Positions 48,592-57,821 of a DNA stretch of 64,000 nucleotides are shown here, in pieces (position 1 is the first letter of the stretch; every line of letters begins with the position of its first letter). Both the position numbers and the translations under genes were made by a program. Below the pieces are notes generated by a model that worked only from the letters and a program-made list of their open reading frames with translations, ran no database searches and was not told the DNA's origin. The stretch is from JAJDIA01 sp031555505 (GTDB taxonomy: Bacteria; Bacteroidota; Bacteroidia; Bacteroidales; Tannerellaceae), in NCBI GenBank assembly GCA_031555505.1, contig JAVBUH010000003.1, positions 11,378 to 75,377 on the forward strand, written 5' to 3'.

Positions 48592-50463
48592 TTATTGCGG
48601 ATAAACCCGCTGTGTGCGATAATCCACCGCCCTGCTGTTAAGCTCCTTACTCGTCTTGATAACACCCTCATTGATCGATTTCACCTTATCAAAATCCATC
48701 TTCTCTACTTGGCGATCATACGTCACCAACCCATTCACCTCATGCTCCACATCCGTAGTCTGCGTATAGATCGCGCAACTCACCCCACGATACACCATCA
48801 TCTGTTCCACTTCCGTTAGCAACTTCACATACGTATCCGAAAGAATCCCCCTGTTCACCAATATTTCATACGCATCATTGTGCACAGGCCACATATGCCC
48901 GCGCACAAAAAGCCCTTTCCCCCCAAATTCACCAATAGACGCAGCCCGCACATCGTCAGGCTTAGGTGTATTTTTGTTGTTGATAGGCCCATAATTATGC
49001 AGATCCACAAAATCTCCATTGCCCGGATCACCATACGCCGGACGATACCCCGGCGCATAATTATAACCCGAGTTCCCATTCACCAACCTTGACGGATCAT
49101 GCTTCTTAGTCCAATCCGTAATATCCTTCACTTCAAACGCTCCCCAATTCTCATTAAAAGGAACCCAGGCCACAATCGAAGGCACACTCACCAGTTGATC
49201 CATGATCCCTTCCCATTCCTTCCGGAACTGTGCGCGCACAGCCACAGAATCCGTCCCATCCGGTTCCCAGATATTAGGCATATCTTGCCACACAAGCAAC
49301 CCTAAACGATCACAATGATAATACCACCTCATCGGCTCAACCTTTATATGCTTACGGATCACATTAAACCCCGTCCGTTTAGCCAACTCAATATCATAAA
49401 GCAACGCCTCCTCAGTAGGCGCGGTAAAAACACCGTCAGGCCAATACCCCTGATCCAACAACCCCAACTGAAGCACAAACTCCCCATTCAGCAACGTCCG
49501 GGTCACCCCATCCACCTTACCCAGAGAGATCGAACGCATCCCGAAATAACTATCCGTCTGATCCACCACTTTCCCCTTGCTATCCTTGAGTTGCAGCTTC
49601 AAATCATACAGAAAAGGATCATCAGGCGACCACAACTTAGGATTCGATATAGGCAAATAAAACCTCACTCCTGTTCCGCCTTCCGCCTTCGCCACTTCCC
49701 GGTTTCCATCAAGTGCTACAGCGGCCACCTTCAGATTCTTCCCGACTGCAGTCACCTCTATTTCCAATCGATTATGTGTAAGATTCGGCACAAGCTTTAT
49801 ACCCGAGATGTACTCCCTCTCCACCGGCTCCATCCATACACTCTGCCAAATGCCCGAAGAAAAAGTATAATCCCCCTTCGGCCCATTCTTCCCCGAAGCC
49901 GCCTTCCCGTCATTAGGATCCCATGCCCCTACAACAAGCGTATTCTCTCCCGGTTTTAAAAAATCCGTTATATCAAAACTAAAACTCGTATACCCCCCTG
50001 TATGGCTCCCTACCTTCTTATTATTCACAAACACCGACGCAATCCGGTCCACCGCTCCAAAGTGAAGCAATACCCTTTTCCCATTCCAGTCCTTTGGAAT
50101 GCTGACCGTCCGGCAATACCATAAATTTACCTCACCATCCCGTCCAATCCCCGAAAGCTCAGCCTCAGGGGCGAAAGGGACCCGTATTTTCTCCACCATA
50201 CCCTTAAAATCAGGCGGCGTTACCGCAGTCACGGGATCAGCCAGCTTACTACCCCCCATATAATCCCATGTACCATTAAGCGTCATCCATTGCTCACGCA
50301 CCATCTGCGGGCGTGGATACTCAGACAACGGAATCTCAGCCCTGAACGCCTCTTCGCTCCACGGAGTAGGAAGTGTAAACTTCAACGACTGTTGCGCCTT
50401 TGCAGGACAAACACCCGCCATCAAAAAACACCCACATACAAAACAAAAAGCAAATTTATTCAT
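48592..50463 (-). CDS. Glycoside hydrolase family 2 protein (beta-glucuronidase/galactosidase-like)
   Basis: 623 residues with a signal peptide ending near AKAQQ. Domain order is GH2: jelly-roll sugar-binding domain (about 45-215), immunoglobulin-like domain (about 218-315), then the TIM barrel. The acid/base glutamate is Glu438 in WVPFNENWG and the probable nucleophile Glu512 in IGEFGGKG. It should cleave beta-linked sugars from oligosaccharides in the periplasm; the precise sugar is not readable. It is encoded 45 bp after an exported M81-type metallopeptidase and probably shares its transcript. No SusC/D pair is adjacent. Confidence 0.9.
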   Translation of the reverse strand: MNKFAFCFVCGCFLMAGVCPAKAQQSLKFTLPTPWSEEAFRAEIPLSEYPRPQMVREQWMTLNGTWDYMGGSKLADPVTAVTPPDFKGMVEKIRVPFAPEAELSGIGRDGEVNLWYCRTVSIPKDWNGKRVLLHFGAVDRIASVFVNNKKVGSHTGGYTSFSFDITDFLKPGENTLVVGAWDPNDGKAASGKNGPKGDYTFSSGIWQSVWMEPVEREYISGIKLVPNLTHNRLEIEVTAVGKNLKVAAVALDGNREVAKAEGGTGVRFYLPISNPKLWSPDDPFLYDLKLQLKDSKGKVVDQTDSYFGMRSISLGKVDGVTRTLLNGEFVLQLGLLDQGYWPDGVFTAPTEEALLYDIELAKRTGFNVIRKHIKVEPMRWYYHCDRLGLLVWQDMPNIWEPDGTDSVAVRAQFRKEWEGIMDQLVSVPSIVAWVPFNENWGAFEVKDITDWTKKHDPSRLVNGNSGYNYAPGYRPAYGDPGNGDFVDLHNYGPINNKNTPKPDDVRAASIGEFGGKGLFVRGHMWPVHNDAYEILVNRGILSDTYVKLLTEVEQMMVYRGVSCAIYTQTTDVEHEVNGLVTYDRQVEKMDFDKVKSINEGVIKTSKELNSRAVDYRTQRVYPQ

Positions 50464-50508
50464 CTTTATTGATCTTAGAATTATCAGTTTATTGTAATTT
50501 CCTCTATT

Positions 50509-52077
50509 TTACCTTCCAAACAAATACTTAGCCGAAGGCACAAATATCACATTCAACTCCGGGTCCGGCATATCCGGATCTAATGGGAACATAGGTCGGA
50601 TGATATGCTTATATGGCAGCGTCTTGAAATCCTGGTCAACCCCTCCGCGCGTCTGGGCCATCACCCAATCCGCCTGAATACTGTACCACTGGTTCACCAG
50701 ATACCCCTGCTTCACCATCACTATATCCATCTTCTTAGGATCAATTCCCGTACCCTCCAAATTAGGAGTAGGAGAGGAAGTACCCACCACCACATACACA
50801 CTACCCGTCTTAATAATCGCAATATTCGGAGCCCTTCTGTACGGTGCCGCCTGACCGGCGACTGCCTGATCTTCCTTCGGAGCCGGACTCACATACACGA
50901 CCGTCCCCGATAACCGGATTGGCGGTTCATACGAATTATCCGTCATCGCCCCTACATACGCCTCTGCTTGTCCGCCAACACCCGCTTTCCGGGCCGCTTC
51001 CACCATCTCATCCCCCGGAATCGAACAATATAACAAACTCTTCCCTTTCGCCGACTGCAACTCCGGACGTTTCAGCACCCTTGCCAGCGTCCACGTCACC
51101 TCGCCCGATCCTCCGCCACCCGGATTATCACCCATATCGCTGATAAAGAACGGCTTTTTCTTACTCGCTATCGCCAGATCCAAACACTTTTCCAGCGGAT
51201 AGCCCGGCGCCTCCAGGCAGAATTGGCGACGTACATCCCAGAACTTCTGGGCCAGCTTCTTCGCCCCGGTCTCAACCTGTTCCTTATCATCCCCAACAAC
51301 CATAACCACACCCTGATTACGCCGGTCGTCTCCCCACACATAACCAATCCAGATACCCGCATCCAGCACACCAGGCATCGCCTCCACTTCGGGCACCATC
51401 GCATAAAGCGACTTAGCCGGCTCCACGCGCGTACTTGACCATTCTCCGGAAAGCAATACCGGAACCGCCACCCAAGCCTTATAAGCCGGACGACCTTTTC
51501 CTGTAGCCAGCCGATCAAGCAGGTTCACCACCCCGCGCCGATGCGATTCCCGGGCATCATCATGCGGAGCCTTGCGGAATGTCGTGATCAGATCCGAGTA
51601 AAGAGCCACATTCCACGACGCATTCCCGTGAAGGTCCATCGTCGTAGTCACAAGCGCATCATTCCCGATCACCCCGCGCACCCTGTCCATAAATTTTCCC
51701 TCCGGATCATCCACGCCCTCCACGCTGCAAGCCCCATGATTATAAAACCAGAACGCATCATAAGGCATATTCTCCTTGATGATCTCAAGCGCATTATTCA
51801 CAAACGCCTCATACGACTCACGCGTCACAGGCCCGCGGCCACCACCGCCCCCCATTAACGAGGGAAGCCACGTCGCCGCCTGCCCCATCACCGAATCCGG
51901 GCTCAGATAATCAGGCAACTGAAGCGGCCGTTGTACCATTGCCTGCCGGTTAGGCATAAACACACTATTCTCAATCTGAATACCGGCAATACCGATACGA
52001 GGTTTTTTCTGTTGCGCAACCGCATTGTGACTAAACGATACCGCCACCAGGCAGAGAGTAAAAAGAATGTTCTTCAT
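50509..52077 (-). CDS. Exported M81-family metallopeptidase (MlrC-like)
   Basis: 522 residues. A signal peptide (MKNILFTLCLVAVSFSHNAVA) precedes an M81/MlrC domain: RIGIAGIQIENSVFMP, FWFYNHGACSVEGVDDPEG, TTMDLHGN with likely metal ligands, then DMGDNPGGGGSGE in the C-terminal domain. Characterised relatives cleave the microcystin peptide after linearisation; members in gut bacteria are mostly uncharacterised. A Gly-rich insertion (MGGGGGRGP, near residue 75-84) is unusual. First gene of a two-gene unit with the GH2 enzyme. Upstream are two direct copies of TTACGCAAT. Confidence 0.88.
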   Translation of the reverse strand: MKNILFTLCLVAVSFSHNAVAQQKKPRIGIAGIQIENSVFMPNRQAMVQRPLQLPDYLSPDSVMGQAATWLPSLMGGGGGRGPVTRESYEAFVNNALEIIKENMPYDAFWFYNHGACSVEGVDDPEGKFMDRVRGVIGNDALVTTTMDLHGNASWNVALYSDLITTFRKAPHDDARESHRRGVVNLLDRLATGKGRPAYKAWVAVPVLLSGEWSSTRVEPAKSLYAMVPEVEAMPGVLDAGIWIGYVWGDDRRNQGVVMVVGDDKEQVETGAKKLAQKFWDVRRQFCLEAPGYPLEKCLDLAIASKKKPFFISDMGDNPGGGGSGEVTWTLARVLKRPELQSAKGKSLLYCSIPGDEMVEAARKAGVGGQAEAYVGAMTDNSYEPPIRLSGTVVYVSPAPKEDQAVAGQAAPYRRAPNIAIIKTGSVYVVVGTSSPTPNLEGTGIDPKKMDIVMVKQGYLVNQWYSIQADWVMAQTRGGVDQDFKTLPYKHIIRPMFPLDPDMPDPELNVIFVPSAKYLFGR

Positions 52078-52107
52078 GTATGTTCGATTTATATATAAAT
52101 AATCCCG

Positions 52108-52139
52108 TTACGCAATTCTTGCTATGCGAATTACGCAAT
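52108..52139 (-). promoter_or_regulatory. Direct repeat TTACGCAAT upstream of the M81 gene
   Basis: Two identical 9-bp words (52108-52116 and 52131-52139) are spaced 23 bp apart, 31 bp upstream of the start codon. This spacing is about two helical turns and could be a tandem regulator site. Confidence 0.35.
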
Positions 52140-52459
52140 ATAAATCAAAATAGCCAAACGATTACGGAAAAGTTTCAACCCAACCTTTCATCTTTTTAGA
52201 GCCTCCACCATACCACCATACTACCTTCCCTACTTAACCCATGAAATGAACATATCAGGGTGATACCATAGCTTGTATGAATGCCGGTCAGAGGCATTCG
52301 CATACGCACACAAACAACGGGAACACTTAACTGAACACCCTACCTAACGGAGCATTCAATCATGCAACCGACGATATCAAATTCAACTAAACCTGAATAT
52401 TCCGACTCAACCCAATCTCATGTAACTATCATTTGTGGATAATCGGCTAATTTTTCTCC

Positions 52460-52747
52460 CTTACAGCTACTTTTCCTTTTTTTGATTCCATATTCCAAAA
52501 CGCTGTTAGTTAGCAAATTGCGATGGAATCAACGGTTCTTCATTCCACGGTCATGTCACAGATTTCTTTCATTGTACGATCTGACAAAGAAAGGTAGATT
52601 GCAGGCAAAACATAGGAATTCTGTAAACAGACAGGTAAAATGTTTAAGTGGAATGACGGTGGAATGAAGAACCGTTGATTCCATCGCAATTTGCTAACTA
52701 ACATCGTTTTGGAATGTGGAATCGAAAAAAAGGAAAGTCGTTGTAAG
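52460..52747. mobile_element. MITE-like element with 89-bp inverted terminal repeats
   Basis: Left arm 52460-52548 and right arm 52659-52747 are inverted copies with only a handful of mismatches (shared core GTTAGTTAGCAAATTGCGAT, then GGAATCAACGGTTCTTCATT). A 110-bp centre separates them. Both strands show short accidental frames made of the same arm sequence. There is no transposase gene. Target-site duplication was not found. It resembles a miniature inverted-repeat element or a large stem-loop RNA. The rest of 52140-52459 shows no supported gene. Confidence 0.65.
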
Positions 52748-52824
52748 AGAAGAAGGTTCAATAAAAGGCGTTTTTTGTAGCGGTTTCGCCTGATGAAGTG
52801 ATCAGATGCAGGCCATGCCCAAAC

Positions 52825-52907
52825 GAGGCCTGCGCCTCAATCAATTGAGGCCTGCGCCTCACACCTCCTGAGGCGCCGGCCTCAGGAGGTGTGAGGCGCA
52901 GGCCTCA
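52825..52907. repeat. GC-rich hairpin cluster
   Basis: A perfect 29-bp inverted repeat (52846-52874 with 52879-52907) closes on the 4-nt loop GCCG. The 14-bp word GAGGCCTGCGCCTC, itself a small GAGGC/GCCTC hairpin, occurs twice directly (52825 and 52847) and once inverted (about 52893-52906). The block is much richer in GC than its surroundings. It lies 60-140 bp past the end of the porin-like gene and may be its terminator or a REP-like element. Confidence 0.75.
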
Positions 52908-52969
52908 GTCAAGTAATTTTTGCGTGAGAGGATGACGGTCAGGCGGCCGGGTTGTTCCTGAATCCCGTT

Positions 52970-54244
52970 TCACCTCTTCGCAGTGAACAACTTCGGCGTG
53001 ATGTTTAACGAAATCCAGCCCCAGTCCTGCCAACTGTTATGATCGCCTCCCTTCACAAAGTCCATAGTCTTAGTTCCAAGCATAAAGGAATATCCTGCCA
53101 GCAATTTCACATCCGGCATGATCGACCATCCAATCTGCAGATCGAACTCCGATCCAAGGCCTTTATCCAGTTTACCGTTGGTATCGGAAGCAGTCTTTGC
53201 CGTCAGGAAATAGTGGTAATTCACTGACATATCCACCTTCTTAGACGGTTTATAGAACACCGCCAACTGATTGTCCCACAACCCTGGGTTCTGCCCGTTG
53301 ATAAAAGAAGAAGCGTAGAAATAGTCCATCGTCCCATAAAATTTGTGATGTGTGCCATACAATGGATTGAAGGCTTTATACTTGCCATCGTTGGAGTTGG
53401 TCCCACTCAGATAGTCGCTACCTACACCTACGGTCCATTGCGGATGGAGGTTCAGCCGGGCAAAAAGACTACCCATATAGGCCGACACGCTGACGTCGGT
53501 AGCCGTTTTCCCTGTCTGGTAATAAAGCGAACCGTTGATATCCCACACATCCTTTTTGTATGTCAGGTATGTCCCGAGGGTCTGCATGTATGTAGTAGAA
53601 GGATTCTCCAAATCACCCTCTTCCCATCCCAGGTTCATGGCGAGCAAGGATATACCGAACGGTTTACTCGCGTTCCCGAAGTGATACCAAACCGTTTGCA
53701 TTGTCTTGTAAGGTTGTCCGCCTGGCGCATAATAACTGCCGCCATTCACTTTCTCATCATTCTGGTTGAACGCCAGCATCAGGTGAAGGGTATGGAGTTT
53801 GTTGGCATACCCCAGTTTGAGCAGGTCGTGATAACGTCCCGATACATTCCAGTCCAGCCCTCCCAAAAAACGCTCATCGTCATAGACCAATGCCTGCCGA
53901 CCCAATTGGGCAAAGAAACCATTCCCGAATCCAAGCTCCGCCCACGCCTCATTCAACATAAACCGCCCGTTCTTATCGATCTGAGGATCCTGCCCCCAAA
54001 CGCCCACATGCTGGCCTGAGAACTTAAGTCCCAGATTGGATCTGCGAAACTCCATTGAAAGCCTTGCACGGTCATTGATAAATGTCGCCGGCAGTTGTCC
54101 TTCCAAACGCGGGAAGAGAGCACCGTTACGGTATTCGCCACGTGCCCGTACTTGTGCCGACATACTGAATTCAGTTTCTTGTGTCGCATCCTGCGCCCAC
54201 AACATACACGGCAGCAGAAGCATCAGAATAGTGTATTTCTTCAT
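52970..54244 (-). CDS. Outer-membrane porin-like protein (alginate-export family type)
   Basis: 424 residues with a signal peptide ending LWAQ (residue 18). The mature protein is a succession of amphipathic beta-strands (FSMSAQVRARGEYRNG, LSMEFRRSNLGLKFSG, FGNGFFAQLGRQALVYDDERFLGG cut) and resembles the alginate-export barrel family, where a RxRxEYR start and GRQ-L-YDDER motif are typical. Such proteins form substrate channels. No partner genes for alginate are present; in Bacteroidetes the family is broad. Single gene. Confidence 0.75.
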   Translation of the reverse strand: MKKYTILMLLLPCMLWAQDATQETEFSMSAQVRARGEYRNGALFPRLEGQLPATFINDRARLSMEFRRSNLGLKFSGQHVGVWGQDPQIDKNGRFMLNEAWAELGFGNGFFAQLGRQALVYDDERFLGGLDWNVSGRYHDLLKLGYANKLHTLHLMLAFNQNDEKVNGGSYYAPGGQPYKTMQTVWYHFGNASKPFGISLLAMNLGWEEGDLENPSTTYMQTLGTYLTYKKDVWDINGSLYYQTGKTATDVSVSAYMGSLFARLNLHPQWTVGVGSDYLSGTNSNDGKYKAFNPLYGTHHKFYGTMDYFYASSFINGQNPGLWDNQLAVFYKPSKKVDMSVNYHYFLTAKTASDTNGKLDKGLGSEFDLQIGWSIMPDVKLLAGYSFMLGTKTMDFVKGGDHNSWQDWGWISLNITPKLFTAKR

Positions 54245-54386
54245 AACCCAACTTATTTATAATTTAATTGATATAAGTACGCATTGATAGCAACAAATAA
54301 AAGAAATAAAAACTAATAAAGAGTGTCACGGATGTTACACTGCAATATTATTTATACCAAATCTTCGTCCCACTCGTTTTATTCAC

Positions 54387-54394
54387 TATTTTTG
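54387..54394 (+). promoter_or_regulatory. -7 box for the amidohydrolase
   Basis: TATTTTTG matches TAnnTTTG and lies 26 bp before the ATG at 54421. Confidence 0.5.
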
Positions 54395-54420
54395 TTCGTA
54401 AACTGCTTAGAATAAACCAC

Positions 54421-55779
54421 ATGAAAACATGCTATGACATCCACATGCACGCGCTCAACTTGAGCCACCCGAACCTCACCTCTTATATATTCCGGGAAGA
54501 CCTGATCGCTAAATTGATCGATGAAAATATCGGTATCCTGGCACGGATTGGTCTCCTGCTGGGAGCATTTATCCCTAAAAGCATACTGAAAAAGAAGATT
54601 GAAAAGATGCTTACCTCAGGCAACCCTTCGCCTAAAGATATGCTAGGCAACTGTCTTTCTTTTTTCGAGATACCACTGGAATACCAGTTCCTCGTATTGG
54701 AATATTTCATGAAAGAAGGAAATCCCGCCATTCTTACTGATCAAAACCAAATCGAGATAGCAGGAACGGCCTATGATAAGCTTCTCCTTTGTCCATTGGC
54801 TATAGATTTCGGATATAAGAATATCACCAACAGCATCTTTTACACCCTCACCCCTAAACGCCCAATTACCAATCAAGTGGGAGATCTGTTGTATGCCATC
54901 CGCACCTATTACCGGTTTAACCTTGAGGTCAAAAACAAAAAGATGCGTCTCTCCAAAGAGATACCCGATTCCCAATCCCGTAAACACGAAAAACGCTTCG
55001 AGATATATCCATTTATGGGACTCGACACCCGCAATTACACACTGAAAGCAACACAAAAACTCCTGGCCAAATATTTCTGCAATTTCTCCGGCACCGAACC
55101 GGGAGTAGAGCGAAGAGAGCGCCTTTTCGAAAAGATGGGTAAACTGGACAGTAACATGTACAGGGATGAAGGCGAATACGCCGATGTCTTTGCCGGCATC
55201 AAGGTGTATCCCCAATTGGGTTTCGACCCGTTTCCAGACGATCCTGATGAACAGGCAAAAGTCCGCTATCTATACCAATATTGTGTAGACCGGCGCATCC
55301 CCATCATTACCCATTGCAGCGACTCCGGGTTCAAAGTAGGCGACTACGACCACTTGACCTCTCCTGAAGGAAAGTGGAAAAAAGTATTGGCTGATTACCC
55401 CACCCTAACGTTGGATTTTGCACATTTCGGCTCCGAATCCAAATCCGATAAACGACAATGGAGAAACGCAATCATCGCCCTCACCACCCAATACCCGAAT
55501 GTCTATACCGATATCTCGTGCAATAATACAAAGCCCGAATACTATAATGAGCTGGAAAACTTATTCAATCCTCCCAACACCAAAAAAAACAAGCATTTAC
55601 CGCAAATGCCTAATCCCGAACTTCACAAAAGGATCTTATACGGCTCTGATTTCTCAATCAACCTGTTAGCATCCAAAGTAAACTCCTACAACGAATACTT
55701 CCAGGCCTTCGCCAATGCTCGATTATCGCATAAAACCGACTTGTGTGAACGAAATCCGGAAAAGTTCCTGTTTGGATAA
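54421..55779 (+). CDS. Amidohydrolase-superfamily TIM-barrel protein
   Basis: 452 residues, cytosolic. Metal-binding HxH is at residues 8 and 10 (CYDIHMHALN). Later motifs FAGIKVYPQLGFDP, IPIITHCSDSGF, LTLDFAHFG, VYTDISCNN and RILYGSDFSINL follow the order of amidohydrolase-2 family enzymes. An insertion of about 150 residues (roughly 30-215) separates strand 1 from the rest and has no recognisable motif. Substrate unknown; hydrolysis or decarboxylation of a small cyclic compound is plausible for the family. Confidence 0.75.
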   Translation: MKTCYDIHMHALNLSHPNLTSYIFREDLIAKLIDENIGILARIGLLLGAFIPKSILKKKIEKMLTSGNPSPKDMLGNCLSFFEIPLEYQFLVLEYFMKEGNPAILTDQNQIEIAGTAYDKLLLCPLAIDFGYKNITNSIFYTLTPKRPITNQVGDLLYAIRTYYRFNLEVKNKKMRLSKEIPDSQSRKHEKRFEIYPFMGLDTRNYTLKATQKLLAKYFCNFSGTEPGVERRERLFEKMGKLDSNMYRDEGEYADVFAGIKVYPQLGFDPFPDDPDEQAKVRYLYQYCVDRRIPIITHCSDSGFKVGDYDHLTSPEGKWKKVLADYPTLTLDFAHFGSESKSDKRQWRNAIIALTTQYPNVYTDISCNNTKPEYYNELENLFNPPNTKKNKHLPQMPNPELHKRILYGSDFSINLLASKVNSYNEYFQAFANARLSHKTDLCERNPEKFLFG

Positions 55780-55859
55780 GGTAAGGCGAGGAACAAGATG
55801 CCTGGCGGCAAGTAAATGAGCCTTATGCCTTGTTTGTGGTAGTTTTTTCTTTACTGCTT

Positions 55860-56204
55860 TTACTTTCTTAAAATCTTATCCATTGCTTTGCCTTTGGCCA
55901 ACTCGTCAATGAGCTTGTCCAAATAGCGAATTTGCCGCATCAATTTATCCTCAATCTCTTCCACGCGACAACCACAGATCACGCCCGTGATCTTTGAGGC
56001 ATTCGGGTTTAACTGTGGCGCTTGTTCGAAAAAGGTTTCAAAGTCGCTGTTGTTGTCAATTTGCTGTTGTAATGCCTGCTCGTCGTAGCCTGTCAACCAG
56101 CATATAACGGCATCCACTTCGTCTTTTGTCCGCCCCTTTCTTTCTGCTTTTTGTACATACAAGGGATATACATTCGCAAAAGGCATTTTACGTATTCTGT
56201 CCAT
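55860..56204 (-). CDS. DUF2200 family protein
   Basis: 114 residues from the ATG at 56204 (MDRIRKMPFANVYPLYVQ); the frame stays open to 56240, but the conserved family starts at this Met. Motifs FANVYPLYVQKAERKGRTKDEVDAVICWLTGY (cut) and ITGVICGCRVEEIEDKLMRQIRYLDKLIDELAKGK (cut) identify DUF2200, a family of unknown function widespread in bacteria. No signal peptide. A promoter box is present about 110 bp upstream. Confidence 0.85.
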   Translation of the reverse strand: MDRIRKMPFANVYPLYVQKAERKGRTKDEVDAVICWLTGYDEQALQQQIDNNSDFETFFEQAPQLNPNASKITGVICGCRVEEIEDKLMRQIRYLDKLIDELAKGKAMDKILRK

Positions 56205-56315
56205 TGGGTACATGATTCTTTTCAAGTTATATGTTACCAAAACACAAGTATTGTCCCTATTCGCATACGAGACAAATTGCTACTTCACTCGTACATGTAT
56301 TAGTTTAATTTGTTG

Positions 56316-56323
56316 CAAACATA
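56316..56323 (-). promoter_or_regulatory. -7 box for the DUF2200 gene
   Basis: The minus strand reads TATGTTTG, matching TAnnTTTG. Confidence 0.45.
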
Positions 56324-56420
56324 CAGATTTATGTGTGAATACCATCCCAATGAAGGCATATTTCGGATACTTTCGTTTCCTTTATTGTTAGCCGACACCT
56401 TATAAATCGTGATTTTTATC

Positions 56421-56428
56421 TATGTTTG
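56421..56428 (+). promoter_or_regulatory. -7 box for the DUF418 gene
   Basis: TATGTTTG matches TAnnTTTG. Because it lies inside an upstream extension of the frame, it supports the ATG at 56469 as the start. Confidence 0.55.
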
Positions 56429-56468
56429 CACCTCAAATAGAAAGACATATAAACAAACTCTAAAAAGC

Positions 56469-57650
56469 ATGCACTCATCAACTACACTAACCAGTACTAA
56501 TCGCATAGAGATAGCAGATGTATTACGTGGTTTTGCTGTAATGGGAATTACCCTTATCCATTTTATTGAACGGTTCAGTCTCTATAGCTTTCCGGAAGAA
56601 ACCAATAACTTCTTGATTTTTACGGACAAGGTGATCTGGGATAGTGTGTTTTTTGCCTTTTCCGGTAAAGCTTACTGTATTTTCGCATTGCTTTTCGGAT
56701 TCAGTTTTTTTATTCAAGACAAATCACAAAAAGAAAAAGGAAAAGATTTCCGTGGACGATTTGCCTGGCGGTTGGTACTCCTCTTCTTTATAGCCTGCGT
56801 CAATTCTACTTTATTTCCCGGTGAAATTCTGGTACTCTACGCATTGCTTGGTTATGTGCTGATCGCAGTCTGCAGGCTGTCTACCCGTACCGCCGCTTTT
56901 ATAGCCGTTATCTTATTACTGCAACCTGTTGAATGGGGACAACTGATTTATGCACTTATCGACCCCGAATACACTGTTAATGCTGCGCTTGATGCACCAT
57001 ACTGGGAGATAGTCAATACAGCACAGAAAGAAGCTTCTTTCCTTGAAATGTGCAAAACAGCCATCTGGACAGGCAATATTGCCAACATGGGATGGATGCT
57101 TTTACATGGAAGGGTTACTCAAACCGCAGGACTGTTTATAGCAGGTATGCTGATCGGACGCAGCAGCCTGTTCCCCTATTCAAAAAATAATATTAAAATT
57201 TGGATAAAAGTATTTATCATTGCTGTCACAGCCTTTTTCCCGCTGTATGGTTTGATACCAATCCTTCCCGACTTTATAAGCCGGGAGGCTCTGCTTGCGC
57301 CTTCTACCCTTATACTTAAGTCGCTCTCCAATCTCGCATTCACCGGAATACTGTTTGCAGGGATAATACTTGTTTATTACTTGACAAAGTGCAGAGGTGT
57401 TCTTCGCAAATTAGCACCTTATGGACGCATGAGTGCAACAAACTATCTATCGCAGTCTTTAATCGGAGGATTCTTATTTTATAACTGGGGTCTAGGACTC
57501 TACGGGCATACAGGTATCACAGCATGTTTCCTTATGGGTATATGTGTATTCCTTTTGCAATTCTTTTGCTGTCATTGGTGGCTTCGTTCACATCGTCAGG
57601 GGCCATTAGAATGGTTATGGAAAAAAGGAACCTGGATTACAATATTTTAG
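56469..57650 (+). CDS. DUF418 family membrane protein
   Basis: 393 residues from the ATG at 56469; an ATG at 56409 was rejected because the promoter box lies after it. The N-terminal RIEIADVLRGFAVMGITLIH and the C-terminal DUF418 domain (GRMSATNYLSQSLIGGFLFYNWGLG cut, then LEWLWKK) are typical. About nine or ten helices are predicted. Relatives such as YeiB are poorly characterised inner-membrane proteins. Single gene, no clear partner. Confidence 0.85.
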   Translation: MHSSTTLTSTNRIEIADVLRGFAVMGITLIHFIERFSLYSFPEETNNFLIFTDKVIWDSVFFAFSGKAYCIFALLFGFSFFIQDKSQKEKGKDFRGRFAWRLVLLFFIACVNSTLFPGEILVLYALLGYVLIAVCRLSTRTAAFIAVILLLQPVEWGQLIYALIDPEYTVNAALDAPYWEIVNTAQKEASFLEMCKTAIWTGNIANMGWMLLHGRVTQTAGLFIAGMLIGRSSLFPYSKNNIKIWIKVFIIAVTAFFPLYGLIPILPDFISREALLAPSTLILKSLSNLAFTGILFAGIILVYYLTKCRGVLRKLAPYGRMSATNYLSQSLIGGFLFYNWGLGLYGHTGITACFLMGICVFLLQFFCCHWWLRSHRQGPLEWLWKKGTWITIF

Positions 57651-57821
57651 TCTCTTTTCCGGTCTGCAAGTGGCACAACATGTGTAATTAACAAATGGAA
57701 AAATGGCCAGGAGAGGAGACGCGCAAACGATTTGGTATGCCTCCGTTCTATTTAACATTTTTTACATGTCTGGTATTCGACGAAAGCACTACATTAGAGC
57801 CGCAAATACGAATGCCTCTAT

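Noticed and set aside
52482..52761. Two small open frames on opposite strands with nearly the same N-terminal sequence
   Set aside because: They are produced by the inverted arms of the MITE-like element and show no independent coding evidence.
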